From Marivirga aurantiaca (lineage in GTDB: Bacteria; Bacteroidota; Bacteroidia; Cytophagales; Cyclobacteriaceae), in contig NZ_JAEQBW010000001.1 of NCBI RefSeq assembly GCF_016679925.1, positions 372,001 through 436,000 on the forward strand: a stretch of DNA of 64,000 bases, read 5' to 3'. The notes below the pieces were generated by a model, which searched no databases, was not told the DNA's origin, and saw only the letters and a list, made by a program, of their open reading frames with translations. Of the stretch, positions 9,719-19,247 are shown one piece after another. The position numbers and the translations under genes are program-made. The number at the start of each line of letters is the position of its first letter. Within the stretch, counting starts at the first letter, position 1.

Positions 9719-10045
9719 ATGTCTAACGAAGAAACTAACAATGTTCAGGTAATCCCTGAGGATAAAGAAAAAACCAAAAAGATTTGGAGGGTTGCAGGTA
9801 TACTTGCCGTAGTGACCATTATAGAGTTTATTTTCGCATTCACTATGGAGAGGGGGATTTTGCTTGTATCTATATTTTTAGGTCTTACAGTAGTAAAAGC
9901 TTTCTATATAGTTGCTGAATTTATGCACTTAAAACATGAGCAAAAAACATTGATATGGTCTATTATAGGTCCATTAGTCCTTATTGTTTGGCTAATTATA
10001 GCCCTGATGTTTGAAGGTAGTGCCATTTTTGATGTGAGATATTAA
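9719..10045 (+). CDS. Cytochrome c oxidase subunit IV-like protein
   Basis: 108 residues with three hydrophobic helices after a charged N-terminus of about 25 residues; it fits the prokaryotic oxidase subunit IV (CtaF/COX4_pro) family. Typical elements are the mid-protein VVKAFYIVAEFMHLKHE and the last helix with LIVWLIIALMFEGS. These small subunits assist assembly or stability of subunit I. It is the last gene before an intrinsic terminator at 10073-10105, marking the end of the act-cox transcript. Confidence 0.9.
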   Translation: MSNEETNNVQVIPEDKEKTKKIWRVAGILAVVTIIEFIFAFTMERGILLVSIFLGLTVVKAFYIVAEFMHLKHEQKTLIWSIIGPLVLIVWLIIALMFEGSAIFDVRY

Positions 10046-10072
10046 TAAATTATTCTCTTTTAAGCAAAATTG

Positions 10073-10105
10073 AAATCAGGTTGAAGTCTCAACCTGATTT
10101 TTTTA
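10073..10105 (+). terminator. Intrinsic terminator ending the act-cox operon
   Basis: A perfect 10-bp stem, ATCAGGTTGA (10075-10084) and TCAACCTGAT (10089-10098), closes a 4-nt loop and runs into a T-tract. It starts 28 nt after the subunit IV stop codon. Confidence 0.9.
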
Positions 10106-10111
10106 TATATT

Positions 10112-10320
10112 ATGAAATGAGCATCCCGAGTACTCGGGACCAACCGCCAGATGAATATTTATCGCGAATTCCATGTGGCAACTTAAAACGAACATATACA
10201 CATGAAATGAGCATAAATTTTAGAATCCTTAACATACCAACCGAGGATGAATAAAATTTATTGAATTCTCCCGAAGGGATCCCTTTGGGGCATGTGACCA
10301 TTGATAATAAACTTATACAC
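10112..10320. repeat. Diverged tandem duplication with hairpins upstream of the SCO-like gene
   Basis: Two units of about 90 and 119 nt (10112-10201, 10202-10320) share ATGAAATGAGCAT at the left end, CCAACCG..GATGAATA and TTTAT..GAATTC in the middle, and ATACAC at the right end. The same ATACACATGAAA junction recurs at the true start of the downstream gene (10321). Each unit carries a hairpin: the perfect palindrome TCCCGAGTACTCGGGA (10124-10139) and an imperfect one at about 10268-10290. It looks like repeated leader DNA rather than coding sequence. Confidence 0.7.
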
Positions 10321-10953
10321 ATGAAAATTTCTAAGATTCTAATTCTTTTTGTGGTGTTAAGCTTGCCGGTGATATTATACCTATTGCTTACTTTTTATGG
10401 GAAGAATGAATTTGATCTGCCTAAATATTTTATTGATAGAAATGAACAATGTACTGATTTTGTTCAAATTAGCGAAATAGAGGACAGTCTGCATACTGTT
10501 AATGGAAAAAGGTTTAAGCTACATGAAGTACTTAAAGAGAATATCAACGTATTGCATTTCCCTGAGTCTGGTGTTGATAACCAACCATTACAGAATGAAT
10601 TGAAGAGGCTGTTAGATACTTTTTCAGATCAGGAAAAAATTGAACTTCATACAATACTAGTAGCCAAGGATAGTAGCTATTTCCAGGGTAATAAATTCAT
10701 TAATTCTGAGAATGCATATCAGTATCATGTAAGTTCGGATTTTTATGATTTATTAACTACTTGTTATTTAGCACTACCCACCAAAAATTGGGTAGGAGAC
10801 CATCCGGCAGAAATGAAGTTAGACCTATCAAAAATTCTTGTGCTTATTGATGGAGATATGCAAATTCGGGGATATTACGATGGTTTGGAAACAAAAGATG
10901 TGGATAGACTGATATTGGAAATAAGAATACTATTAAGTAAGAAGGGAAATTAA
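10321..10953 (+). CDS. SCO/SenC-like protein lacking the copper-binding CxxxC motif
   Basis: 210 residues. One N-terminal helix (about 5-27) anchors a thioredoxin-like domain. The C-terminal stretch LVLIDGDMQIRGYYDG closely resembles the SCO family LIDxxGxIRGYYDG. However, where SCO proteins carry the copper-binding FxxCPxxC motif this one reads NVLHFPESGVDNQ, with no cysteine pair. SCO proteins deliver copper to CuA of CoxB; this one probably cannot bind Cu(I) in the same way and may be a structural or thiol-independent relative. The ATG at 10321 is chosen; an upstream in-frame TTG (10261) lies within the duplicated leader. It is 1 nt from the DUF420 gene. Confidence 0.75.
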   Translation: MKISKILILFVVLSLPVILYLLLTFYGKNEFDLPKYFIDRNEQCTDFVQISEIEDSLHTVNGKRFKLHEVLKENINVLHFPESGVDNQPLQNELKRLLDTFSDQEKIELHTILVAKDSSYFQGNKFINSENAYQYHVSSDFYDLLTTCYLALPTKNWVGDHPAEMKLDLSKILVLIDGDMQIRGYYDGLETKDVDRLILEIRILLSKKGN

Positions 10954-10954
10954 G

Positions 10955-11542
10955 ATGAATACAGAAATTCAAACCAAAAGATCATTTTCAGGATTAATAT
11001 GGATTCTTTCTATTGTTATTCCTGTGGTAGTGGCTGTTTTAATTTTTGCCCCTCAGAAAATTGAAGGTGCAGGTGATTGGGTTTATTTACTACCACACCT
11101 GAATGCTACTTTTAATAGTGTGACCTCTATTGTTTTAATACTTGGCTTGGTATTTATTTTAAGGAAGAACATTCAGGCACACAGGCTGATGATGTCTATT
11201 GCTTTTACGTTAGGTAGTTTGTTCCTGGTGTCTTATGTGATTTATCATGCCACTGCAGACTCAACTGTATTTGGTGACCTTAATGGAAATGGAGTACTTG
11301 ATGAAGTTGAAAAGACGCAAGAATTGATGTCTTTGAGAAGCATTTATATTGTTGTATTGCTTTCTCATATTATATTAGCAGCTATTGTAGTTCCTTTCGT
11401 GCTGTTTGCCTTCTATTTTGCTTTAACAGATAAAATTGACAAGCATAGGAAAATTGTTAAATATACTTTTCCTATTTGGTTGTATGTCTCTATTACAGGT
11501 GTGGTTGTTTATTTGATGATAAGTCCTTATTATATGCATTGA
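10955..11542 (+). CDS. DUF420 membrane protein (CtaM/YozB-like oxidase assembly factor)
   Basis: 195 residues with about five hydrophobic helices; the sequence fits DUF420, whose Gram-positive members (CtaM, YozB) are needed for maturation of heme-A oxidases. Conserved His residues fall in or near helices (LLPHLNATFN, IQAHRLMM, YVIYHATAD, LSHIILAA). Between helices 3 and 4 sits a calcium-loop-like sequence DLNGNGVLDEVE (residues 108-119), resembling an EF-hand/dockerin loop. It starts 1 nt after the SCO-like gene. Function in oxidase assembly is inferred from family and position. Confidence 0.82.
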   Translation: MNTEIQTKRSFSGLIWILSIVIPVVVAVLIFAPQKIEGAGDWVYLLPHLNATFNSVTSIVLILGLVFILRKNIQAHRLMMSIAFTLGSLFLVSYVIYHATADSTVFGDLNGNGVLDEVEKTQELMSLRSIYIVVLLSHIILAAIVVPFVLFAFYFALTDKIDKHRKIVKYTFPIWLYVSITGVVVYLMISPYYMH

Positions 11543-11595
11543 TTGAACTCTGAATAGTAAAACCGGGTTTGATAATTAACACAATATTCCCTATC

Positions 11596-11868
11596 ATGAA
11601 AAGAATTTTTCTATCAGTTATTGTATTTATTTTCTTTGGAATAAATGAAGTATTGGCGCAATGTGCCATGTGTAGGGCTACTGTAGAAAATAATGTAAAT
11701 AATGGAGAAGCCGGGATTGCACCGGGACTTAACTATGGGATTTTATACCTTTTTGCAGCACCTTATCTTTTGGTGATGATAATTGCCTACTTTTGGTACA
11801 GGCAAAGTAAAAAACAAAAAAGAAGCAGAAGCTTTAAGGACTTAATTGCCAATAGCAGAAACAATTAA
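11596..11868 (+). CDS. Small exported CxxC membrane protein, uncharacterised
   Basis: 90 residues from the ATG at 11596 (an upstream TTG at 11569 is less likely because the signal peptide begins at MKRIFLSVIVFIFFG). After signal cleavage near VLAQ come a CAMC motif, a short polar loop and one transmembrane helix (about 45-70), then a basic tail rich in Lys/Arg. Similar small proteins accompany SCO/DUF420 genes in Bacteroidota respiratory clusters. A role in thiol or metal handling for the oxidase is possible but unproven. Confidence 0.72.
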   Translation: MKRIFLSVIVFIFFGINEVLAQCAMCRATVENNVNNGEAGIAPGLNYGILYLFAAPYLLVMIIAYFWYRQSKKQKRSRSFKDLIANSRNN

Positions 11869-12030
11869 AGCTGTTATATAATCTAGCCTTTTCAATTATT
11901 TACTATTTGTATTTGTTCTTTCTTCTATTCCTTACACCATATCGAAGCCTGGTGCTGGCTTAATTTCTTCTTCCTTCTTAGTCCTGAGTACGATTATTGC
12001 TATCTTGTTATGATTAAATAAATTCTGCCT

Positions 12031-15000
12031 GTGAAAACACATCAATATTTATGGTTTGGCTTATTGATTATCATTGGAATAGTATTTCTTAGAATTATTT
12101 ATACTTCCCTGGAGAACAATGAGGTGGATTATATCACTTCTACTCAAAAGCATCTTGATGAGGAGGTTAAAAAGGTCAGAGAGAATGAAGCCGGAGTCAT
12201 AGCTTATTTGAGTGATCATCCTGATTTTGAGTTTCAGGAGTTGAATAAGTTAAAAAGTGCTTATCCGTTCTATCTCTTTAAAAATAACCAATTGGTTTAT
12301 TGGTCAGATGATAGAGTTATTCCTCAAGTGGACCGTAGCCTGAGGGAGGGTTGGCAGTTTCAATCCCGGAAGTCAGGTGAATTTCTCTATTTAGTCAGGA
12401 GATCTTTGGAGAGCAATATTACTTTGATATTTGTGCTCCCCCTTCACCAGAACTATGATATTAACAATGACTACATTCAACCTTCATTTAATACTGAAAT
12501 ATTTAAGCAATCCGATATTTCTTTAAGGAAATCAAAACTTTCCAATAGCTTTCCTTTGTACAACAATGCAGGTGAAGTGCTGTTTTATATCAACCTTAAG
12601 AAGGAGTTTAAAAACCATAAGGAGTGGCTTCATATTTTAATTATTTCGCTTGAAATACTTTCCGTAATCCTACTAATCATATGGTTATGGCAGTTTTCTG
12701 CCAATCGCTCTGCAAAGGGGAATTATCAGCCTTTATTGTTTTTTATTGTAGGTTTAACTTTGATAAGGTTCCTTATGTGGATGCTTAATGTGCCATTTCA
12801 ATCTGAGGAAATGGATTTATTTAATCCCAAATACTTTGCTTCCTCTATACTGAATTCATCATTTGGAACACTTATCCTCAATACTATCTTTCTGTTTGTA
12901 GTAGTATATTTCATCATTAACCAGTGCAGGCTACTTACTCATAAGCACTTGATCCAATATCATATTGTCAGGTCTGCTCTTTTCCAGTTTATTACCTATG
13001 GAATTGTACTCCTGATTTATGGTTTTATCGAACTTATTTACCGCCATTCCCAGTGGGGACTGGATATCACCAACAGTGTGGATTTAAATGTTTTCAAATT
13101 TTTGACCTTTGCCGGGGTCATTATTTATGGGCTCATCATTTTTCATGTGTTAAGGTGGGTCCATCAATGGAATAGCAGCTTTATAACTGGCCCCAAGGTA
13201 TTCCTTCGGGATCAATCTTTGGGAATATTATTGTTTATTCTGCTTTGCCTGAAAATTAATGCCCCATTTGTGTGGGTAACTGTAATTGTTTTAGTACTCA
13301 ATTCAGTTGTTTACTATTGGCATTTGGCCCATAGTTTATTGAAATTAAGCTTTCTTAGTTTCATTTATCTTTTTCTGTTGGTAAGTGCTATTTCTTTAGT
13401 TTCTTCATGGGCAGTTTTGTACATGGAGAATGTTATTGAAAGAAATAACCTCAATAGCCTTGGTAACCGCATAATGAACGACAATGATGTGTTGGCTGAA
13501 TATAGCCTTTCACAAATAGATGCAAGCCTCAAACAAGATCAATTTATTCGCAAGCAGTTTTTACTTCCTATTACTCCCTACAAATCGGTGGTTGATAAAA
13601 TTGAAAAGTATTACCTAAACAATGATTATTTTGATAAGTATGAAAAGAAAATAACAATCTATGATGCGAGTGGCCAATCATTATATCCGGCTAATTCTGC
13701 TTCGTTTTCTGCTTCCTACCCTGTAGATCAGTTAAGTAACAGAAATAGCAGGTCCGACATCAATTTATTCCTGGTGGGCACCAATGAAGGAAGTCAGATT
13801 AAAAACAAGTACATCTATTTATTGGAAATTAAGATTGGTAATTATGTTTTGGCCACGATTGTGCTGGAGCTGAAACTCAAAAAGATACGCCCTGACAATG
13901 TTTTCCCTGAATTATTGGTAGATAAACGCTTTGTGCCCACTGTAAGTGAAATACCCTACGATTACGCTTTGTATAAGAATGACACATTAGCTTATAGTGT
14001 AGGTAATTTGAATTTCCCTAGAACAATTGAATCAAAGACTTCTGCTCTTGACGAAACCTTTCAGGATATGGAACGAGAGAGGAAATTGAAATTAACCATT
14101 TTAGAGGACGGTAGTGAAGTATTGGTGTTTAGTGCTGTTGATCAAAGCATGTTTAGGTTTTTCTCCAACTTTTCCTTCTTCTTCATTCTTTGCTTTACCA
14201 TTATTTTCACATTTTCTGTTTTTTACTTTATTCGTGCCCAGTGGCAGGCGAATACGGTGGGTTTGGGAGCAAAAATTCAGCTCTATTTTTCATTGGCATT
14301 TTTAGTGCCACTAATATCAGTAAGTGTAAGTACTGTTAGCTTTGTTAATGCTACTTTTTTGCAGGATATAGTTACTTCCTATCAAGACAGGACCAGACGG
14401 GTAGCTGAGCAAATGACTGATTTAATCATGAAGTTTAACAGGGGGGAAGTTGATCGGGAAAGCTTTAATAGTGAATTGGTTACTATCACCAAAGTAGTTA
14501 ACAGCGACATGAATATTTATGGGCTCAATGGAAAGCTATTGGTGACAAGCCAACCTCAGATTTTTGAGAAGAAAATACTTTCCGAGTATGTAAACCCGAA
14601 TGCTTTTGCAGCTATCAAGTTTGGAGAAAAGAAAATGGTGACTTTGGAGGAAACAATTGGTAAGCTAAATTACCAATCTGCTTATATAGGCATTCGCTCT
14701 TATGATTCCGGTGATTTATTGGCGATTTTGGCCAGCCCATTTTTTAAATCCAATAAGGAATATGATGCTTTATTGACGGACTTATTAACTAATGTATTCA
14801 ATATTTTTGTGGCCTCATTTATCATATTTATGTTTTTGGCGTATGCTGCTACTAAAATTTTAACGGACCCATTGAATTTATTGAAGGAAAAATTGGCCCA
14901 GGTAAACCTTGCTGCCAATAATGAACCTTTGGTTTGGAAAGTAGATGATGAAATAGGTTTGTTGATTAGCGAATACAATGATATGTTGCTTAAACTGGAG

Positions 15001-15693
15001 AAAAGTCGTTTGGCATTAAGCCGTACTGAAAAAGAATCCGCATGGCGTGAAATGGCACAACAGGTGGCTCATGAAATCAAGAATCCCCTTACACCTATGA
15101 AGTTGTCCTTGCAACATCTTCAAATGAGATTAGAGAATAGTGATAATCCTATGCCTGAAGCATCTGCAAAGATAAAAGCTATATTGTCACAAGTAGACAA
15201 CCTGAGTGATATTGCTACTTCCTTTTCTTCTTTTGCAAAAATGCCTATTCCTGATAATGAAAAGGTTTGCGTGTCAGAAATCCTTACGAGAGTTGTTTCT
15301 TTTTTCCAGGCACAGCATAATCAGATTGAGTTGAATCTGCCTGAGGAGAATATTTTTGCATGGGTTGATAAAAAAATAATAGAACGTATTTTTAACAACA
15401 TGATTATTAATGCACTGCAAAGCAAGCCTGATACTGATGCAGCCAAAGTGAGAATAGAATTAAGTTGGACTGAGGATAAAGTGCTGATTTCCATAGCAGA
15501 TAATGGTATTGGAATACCGGAAGAAAATCATCAAAAGGTATTTTTACCTAACTTTACCACTAAAGAAACGGGTTCAGGAATAGGATTGGCCATTGCTAAA
15601 AGAGGTGTGGAGCATGCAGGGGGCAAAATTTGGTTTGAAAGTTCAGTTGACGAAGGGACTACTTTTTATTTAGAATTGAAGTATATGGAATAA
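12031..15693 (+). CDS. Large membrane-bound sensor histidine kinase (NtrY-like)
   Basis: 1220 residues from a GTG start. Order: an N-terminal helix (about 5-25), an extracytoplasmic region to about 195, a block of about eight helices (about 200-465), a second extracytoplasmic region (about 470-700), two helices near 700-770, another external region with TRRVAEQMTDLI, a helix near 925, a HAMP-like linker, HisKA with the phospho-acceptor His1014 in QQVAHEIKNPLTPMKLS, and a HATPase domain with N-box (NNMIINALQ) and G-boxes (DNGIGIPEE, GSGIGLAIAKRG). The motif AHEIKNPLTP and architecture fit NtrY-type kinases. No response regulator lies nearby. The next gene starts 1 nt after its stop. Confidence 0.9.
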   Translation: MKTHQYLWFGLLIIIGIVFLRIIYTSLENNEVDYITSTQKHLDEEVKKVRENEAGVIAYLSDHPDFEFQELNKLKSAYPFYLFKNNQLVYWSDDRVIPQVDRSLREGWQFQSRKSGEFLYLVRRSLESNITLIFVLPLHQNYDINNDYIQPSFNTEIFKQSDISLRKSKLSNSFPLYNNAGEVLFYINLKKEFKNHKEWLHILIISLEILSVILLIIWLWQFSANRSAKGNYQPLLFFIVGLTLIRFLMWMLNVPFQSEEMDLFNPKYFASSILNSSFGTLILNTIFLFVVVYFIINQCRLLTHKHLIQYHIVRSALFQFITYGIVLLIYGFIELIYRHSQWGLDITNSVDLNVFKFLTFAGVIIYGLIIFHVLRWVHQWNSSFITGPKVFLRDQSLGILLFILLCLKINAPFVWVTVIVLVLNSVVYYWHLAHSLLKLSFLSFIYLFLLVSAISLVSSWAVLYMENVIERNNLNSLGNRIMNDNDVLAEYSLSQIDASLKQDQFIRKQFLLPITPYKSVVDKIEKYYLNNDYFDKYEKKITIYDASGQSLYPANSASFSASYPVDQLSNRNSRSDINLFLVGTNEGSQIKNKYIYLLEIKIGNYVLATIVLELKLKKIRPDNVFPELLVDKRFVPTVSEIPYDYALYKNDTLAYSVGNLNFPRTIESKTSALDETFQDMERERKLKLTILEDGSEVLVFSAVDQSMFRFFSNFSFFFILCFTIIFTFSVFYFIRAQWQANTVGLGAKIQLYFSLAFLVPLISVSVSTVSFVNATFLQDIVTSYQDRTRRVAEQMTDLIMKFNRGEVDRESFNSELVTITKVVNSDMNIYGLNGKLLVTSQPQIFEKKILSEYVNPNAFAAIKFGEKKMVTLEETIGKLNYQSAYIGIRSYDSGDLLAILASPFFKSNKEYDALLTDLLTNVFNIFVASFIIFMFLAYAATKILTDPLNLLKEKLAQVNLAANNEPLVWKVDDEIGLLISEYNDMLLKLEKSRLALSRTEKESAWREMAQQVAHEIKNPLTPMKLSLQHLQMRLENSDNPMPEASAKIKAILSQVDNLSDIATSFSSFAKMPIPDNEKVCVSEILTRVVSFFQAQHNQIELNLPEENIFAWVDKKIIERIFNNMIINALQSKPDTDAAKVRIELSWTEDKVLISIADNGIGIPEENHQKVFLPNFTTKETGSGIGLAIAKRGVEHAGGKIWFESSVDEGTTFYLELKYME

Positions 15694-15694
15694 T

Positions 15695-18600
15695 TTGTAC
15701 AGACGCCATTTAAAAATATTGCTTTTAATTGTGGTGTTTAGTGAAATTTCATTTTCGCTACAAGCACAAAATATTTGCTTTGCTACAGAGCAAGCGAATA
15801 TTATTTTGCCCGATTCTGTGATAGTAATTCCTTCTTCTATCGTGGTTAAAAATGCTCAGAACGAATTTTTTTCCTTTGAATATGATAAAGTTTCAGGATT
15901 TTTAAGGCTTACTGAGCACGTAGATGCTTCGTCTTATGAAATATGTTTTAATTATGTTCTCAAAAAATCCGGGCTGGTAAAAGCTCCTGTTTCCATTGAT
16001 TTATATGATAGCACAGTGCTTTTTAAAGACGAGCTATCATTCAGGGATAAGAATCTTACTACGCAGGAAGCTTTAGGCCTTTCAGGATTGAAAGTTGATG
16101 GTGCATTTATGCGTAGCGTATCCGGAGGTGGTCAGCAATCGGTTTTCATGCACTCAGTGATGGACCTGAGTATATCAGGCAAAATATCAGATGAACTAAT
16201 GCTGCAAGCCCGGTTAACTGATCAGCAAATGCCTTTTGAACCAGAAGGCAATACTCAGCGACTGCAGGATTTTGACAGGGTAAATGTAAAAATTAAACAC
16301 AGGAACTGGTCACTTCAGGGAGGTGATATATTGGTAAAATCTGAACCTTCATCCCATTTCCTCAGGTATAATCGGCAAGTTCAGGGAATTGGAATCTCCA
16401 CTAATAAACTGTCGGTAGATACCACGGCATCCCATACTGAAGCTGTTACTTCATTCTCTCGAAGCAAAACAGGGATGCAGCTAATTGAGCCTATTGAAGG
16501 GGTTTTGGGTCCATATCGAATAAAGGGGCCACAGAATGAACCTTTTATTTTTCTTTTAGCTGGCTCAGAGAAAGTCTATCTGGACGGCAAACTGTTGCAG
16601 AGAGGCATGGAAAATGATTATATCATTGATTATAATGCAGCAGAGATTTCTTTTAATGCTACACTCTACATTAATAAGTTTAGCAGGATTCAAATAGAAT
16701 TTGAATATTCAGATCAGCAATATGCCCGAAATGTAAATATATTCAAGCATCAGCAGTCTATTAATCGCCTGAATATACGAGCCGGGATTTTTCAGGAGGC
16801 TGACCAACCCAACAGAGCATTGTATGATCTTTCATTTGATGATATGGAGGCTTTGTCCGAACTAGATAAAGATGCGAGCGTGGGGGAAATTCCTGCATTT
16901 GATAGTGTGGTTTATCAGCAGGATAAAGTTCTTTATGCAAGAATGGATACCGTAACGGAAGGAAATACCTATTCCATCTTTCACTTTTCAAAAGATCCTG
17001 AGCGGGCTTTTTATCAGGTTTATTTTTCTCTGGTAGGGGAGAATAAGGGTAATTATATTGTTTCAAATAGTGCGGAAAATGCCGTGATATACCAATGGGT
17101 GGCTCCTTTGAATGGAGTGCCTCAGGGTAATTATGCACCTTTGAAGCAGGTAGCATTGCCCAAAAAACAAAGAGTAATTTCTTTAGGTGCTGATTACCAG
17201 TTGAAAAACAAAGATGTTATTTCCTTTGATTTTGCTTCCTCAGAGAAGACGGCCAACAGATTTAATCCCCAAGGATCCAAAAATACCGGTAATGCATTTT
17301 CCCTGGGCTACAAAAGTGGATCAAAAAAGCTCAGTATCGGCAATGGTTTTTCTTATCAATATCACCTGACATACGAATACCTTGATTCTGCTTTTTTACC
17401 TATTCAGGTTTTCCGTTCTGTGGAGTTTAACAGAGATTGGGGAGTAGAACAGGCGGGTAATTATCAGGCCGGACAGGAACATTTGATTGGTTTTGGTAAT
17501 AAACTATCAAATGACAAACAAACCCTCACTTATCAGACCTATTGGAGACAGAAAGAGCAATTTGGTCAAGGTCATCAGCAACATCTGCAATATCAATACG
17601 AAGGGGATTGGACGGTTCATTCTTCCTTGTTTTATATGCAAAATGATGGTGGGGCAAATGATACACAATGGATTAAAACTTTACTGGATGGCTCCTATAC
17701 TCAATGGAAAATTACGCCAGGTTATCGTTTTCAAATGGAAAAACATAGTGCTTTTCAGGCGGATTCCCTGATTAATAGTTTTATGAATTTTGAAAATCAT
17801 CAGTTATACCTGAGAAAGCAGGATTCCTCCCGCTGGAGTTTCAGCCTTACACATGATTTCAGGGTAGACTATCAGATTTTTGAGCATGAATTTCAGGTTT
17901 TCGAAAGGTCGCAAACCACACAAATAACCACCGGATTGCAGTACAATCAGCAAAGTAGCCTTGACCTTAGTATGACAAAAAGAAGTATTAATGCTGCACA
18001 TGAATCTTCTGTGGCGGAAGATTTTTATCAGGGAGCAGTTCAATGGTCCACAGCTTTTTGGGAGGGAAATATTGTACAGAGATTCTATTATCAAACCGGA
18101 ACAGGAAGGGTATTGGAGCGCAATTATTTCTTTCAGGAAGTAGCCCGGAGAATGGGCACTCATTCATGGTCGGACTTAAATGGCAATGGGGAGAGGGAAC
18201 TCAATGAGTTTTTTGAAGATCAAACAGAATATGGTGATCGTAATTTCATCAAAATTCTGACAATGGGGGATAACTATCAAACAGCATATATCAATACAGC
18301 GCGCTACCAGTTACAAGTAAGAATGCCGGGCAGTTGGCGCAAGTCCAACAGTTTGCTGAGATATATTGGGAAAATCTCTGCTCAGTTTCAGGCAAACCTG
18401 GAAACCAGGAATTTATTTGAAAATTGGGAAAATAGAATCTCACCTTTTGTCAATAATTCAAACCAGGATGAATTACTTTCCGGGAAGCAATTTGTAAAAG
18501 CTAACATGTATTATAACAGAGGAGGGAAGGCATCATTAGATTTTGGTCTGATAGAGTCACTCAGAAAACAGCTTTTAATGAATGGTTTTGAAGGAAACCA

Positions 18601-19129
18601 AATGAAATCCTATCACATCAATGGGATGTGGAATGCCTTCAACGCATGGAATATTATGACTGGCTACCGCTTATCTTCCCATCATTCCTATTCTGAGGTG
18701 GTGGCACAGCGTGATTTCTCTTATAATGCGCAATGGATCAATCCGCAACTACAGTGGCAGGGTTCTAAAAATTGGCGTGCCATCTTAAGTTATGAGTCAC
18801 AAATTAAAGTTAGTCCTGATGAAGCTATTGGGGGAAAGGTACTAGTGGACCAACTTTCCATCTCCAATAAATTTATTCATAGTAATGGGGGGATATTTGA
18901 AAGTAAAGTAGGCTTTGTGAATGTTGATTCAGATTTGCAAAGTGATGTTACTCCTTTGGCCTATGAAATGTTTGAAGGATTGCGGGCCGGTAAAAACTAT
19001 ATCTGGAACCTATCTGTCAGGCAGAAAATCATAGGAGATCTCAACTTGGTGCTCCAATATGGTGGGCGGAAATCTACTGACTCACACACCATTCATAATG
19101 GCTCGGTTCAACTTTCTGCGCTCTTCTGA
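15695..19129 (+). CDS. Large putative outer-membrane beta-barrel protein, uncharacterised
   Basis: 1144 residues. The TTG at 15695, 1 nt after the kinase stop, is chosen because a signal peptide follows immediately (YRRHLKILLLIVVF...LQAQ). The N-terminal third is globular with a KGPQNEPFIFLLAGSEKVYLD stretch of the kind seen before large barrels; the rest alternates aromatic and polar residues as in beta strands and ends in Phe. A calcium-loop-like segment SDLNGNGERELNEFFED lies near 825. I do not recognise a named family. The tight spacing to the sensor kinase suggests a functional link at the cell envelope. Confidence 0.75.
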   Translation: MYRRHLKILLLIVVFSEISFSLQAQNICFATEQANIILPDSVIVIPSSIVVKNAQNEFFSFEYDKVSGFLRLTEHVDASSYEICFNYVLKKSGLVKAPVSIDLYDSTVLFKDELSFRDKNLTTQEALGLSGLKVDGAFMRSVSGGGQQSVFMHSVMDLSISGKISDELMLQARLTDQQMPFEPEGNTQRLQDFDRVNVKIKHRNWSLQGGDILVKSEPSSHFLRYNRQVQGIGISTNKLSVDTTASHTEAVTSFSRSKTGMQLIEPIEGVLGPYRIKGPQNEPFIFLLAGSEKVYLDGKLLQRGMENDYIIDYNAAEISFNATLYINKFSRIQIEFEYSDQQYARNVNIFKHQQSINRLNIRAGIFQEADQPNRALYDLSFDDMEALSELDKDASVGEIPAFDSVVYQQDKVLYARMDTVTEGNTYSIFHFSKDPERAFYQVYFSLVGENKGNYIVSNSAENAVIYQWVAPLNGVPQGNYAPLKQVALPKKQRVISLGADYQLKNKDVISFDFASSEKTANRFNPQGSKNTGNAFSLGYKSGSKKLSIGNGFSYQYHLTYEYLDSAFLPIQVFRSVEFNRDWGVEQAGNYQAGQEHLIGFGNKLSNDKQTLTYQTYWRQKEQFGQGHQQHLQYQYEGDWTVHSSLFYMQNDGGANDTQWIKTLLDGSYTQWKITPGYRFQMEKHSAFQADSLINSFMNFENHQLYLRKQDSSRWSFSLTHDFRVDYQIFEHEFQVFERSQTTQITTGLQYNQQSSLDLSMTKRSINAAHESSVAEDFYQGAVQWSTAFWEGNIVQRFYYQTGTGRVLERNYFFQEVARRMGTHSWSDLNGNGERELNEFFEDQTEYGDRNFIKILTMGDNYQTAYINTARYQLQVRMPGSWRKSNSLLRYIGKISAQFQANLETRNLFENWENRISPFVNNSNQDELLSGKQFVKANMYYNRGGKASLDFGLIESLRKQLLMNGFEGNQMKSYHINGMWNAFNAWNIMTGYRLSSHHSYSEVVAQRDFSYNAQWINPQLQWQGSKNWRAILSYESQIKVSPDEAIGGKVLVDQLSISNKFIHSNGGIFESKVGFVNVDSDLQSDVTPLAYEMFEGLRAGKNYIWNLSVRQKIIGDLNLVLQYGGRKSTDSHTIHNGSVQLSALF

Positions 19130-19247
19130 TCTTCATTTGTCGGATCAGGGGGTTTACATTTTACTTCATGTATTCAATGGTTAATTATCTCCTGTACATC
19201 TACGCCTATTAGAATTAGCCCAATGTATTTGAAAGACCAAGAGGGAG

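Noticed and set aside
10110-10322. - strand frame of 70 residues over the cox/SCO gap
   Set aside because: It coincides with the duplicated hairpin leader and has no family resemblance or start context.
11869-12030. Hydrophobic frame (SLFNYLLFVFVLSSIPYTIS) between the CxxC protein and the kinase
   Set aside because: It has no start codon and is only about 43 residues long; a remnant of a gene is possible but unsupported.
16761-18163. Several frames opposite or within the large outer-membrane protein
   Set aside because: They are shadows of a continuous 1144-residue frame with a signal peptide.
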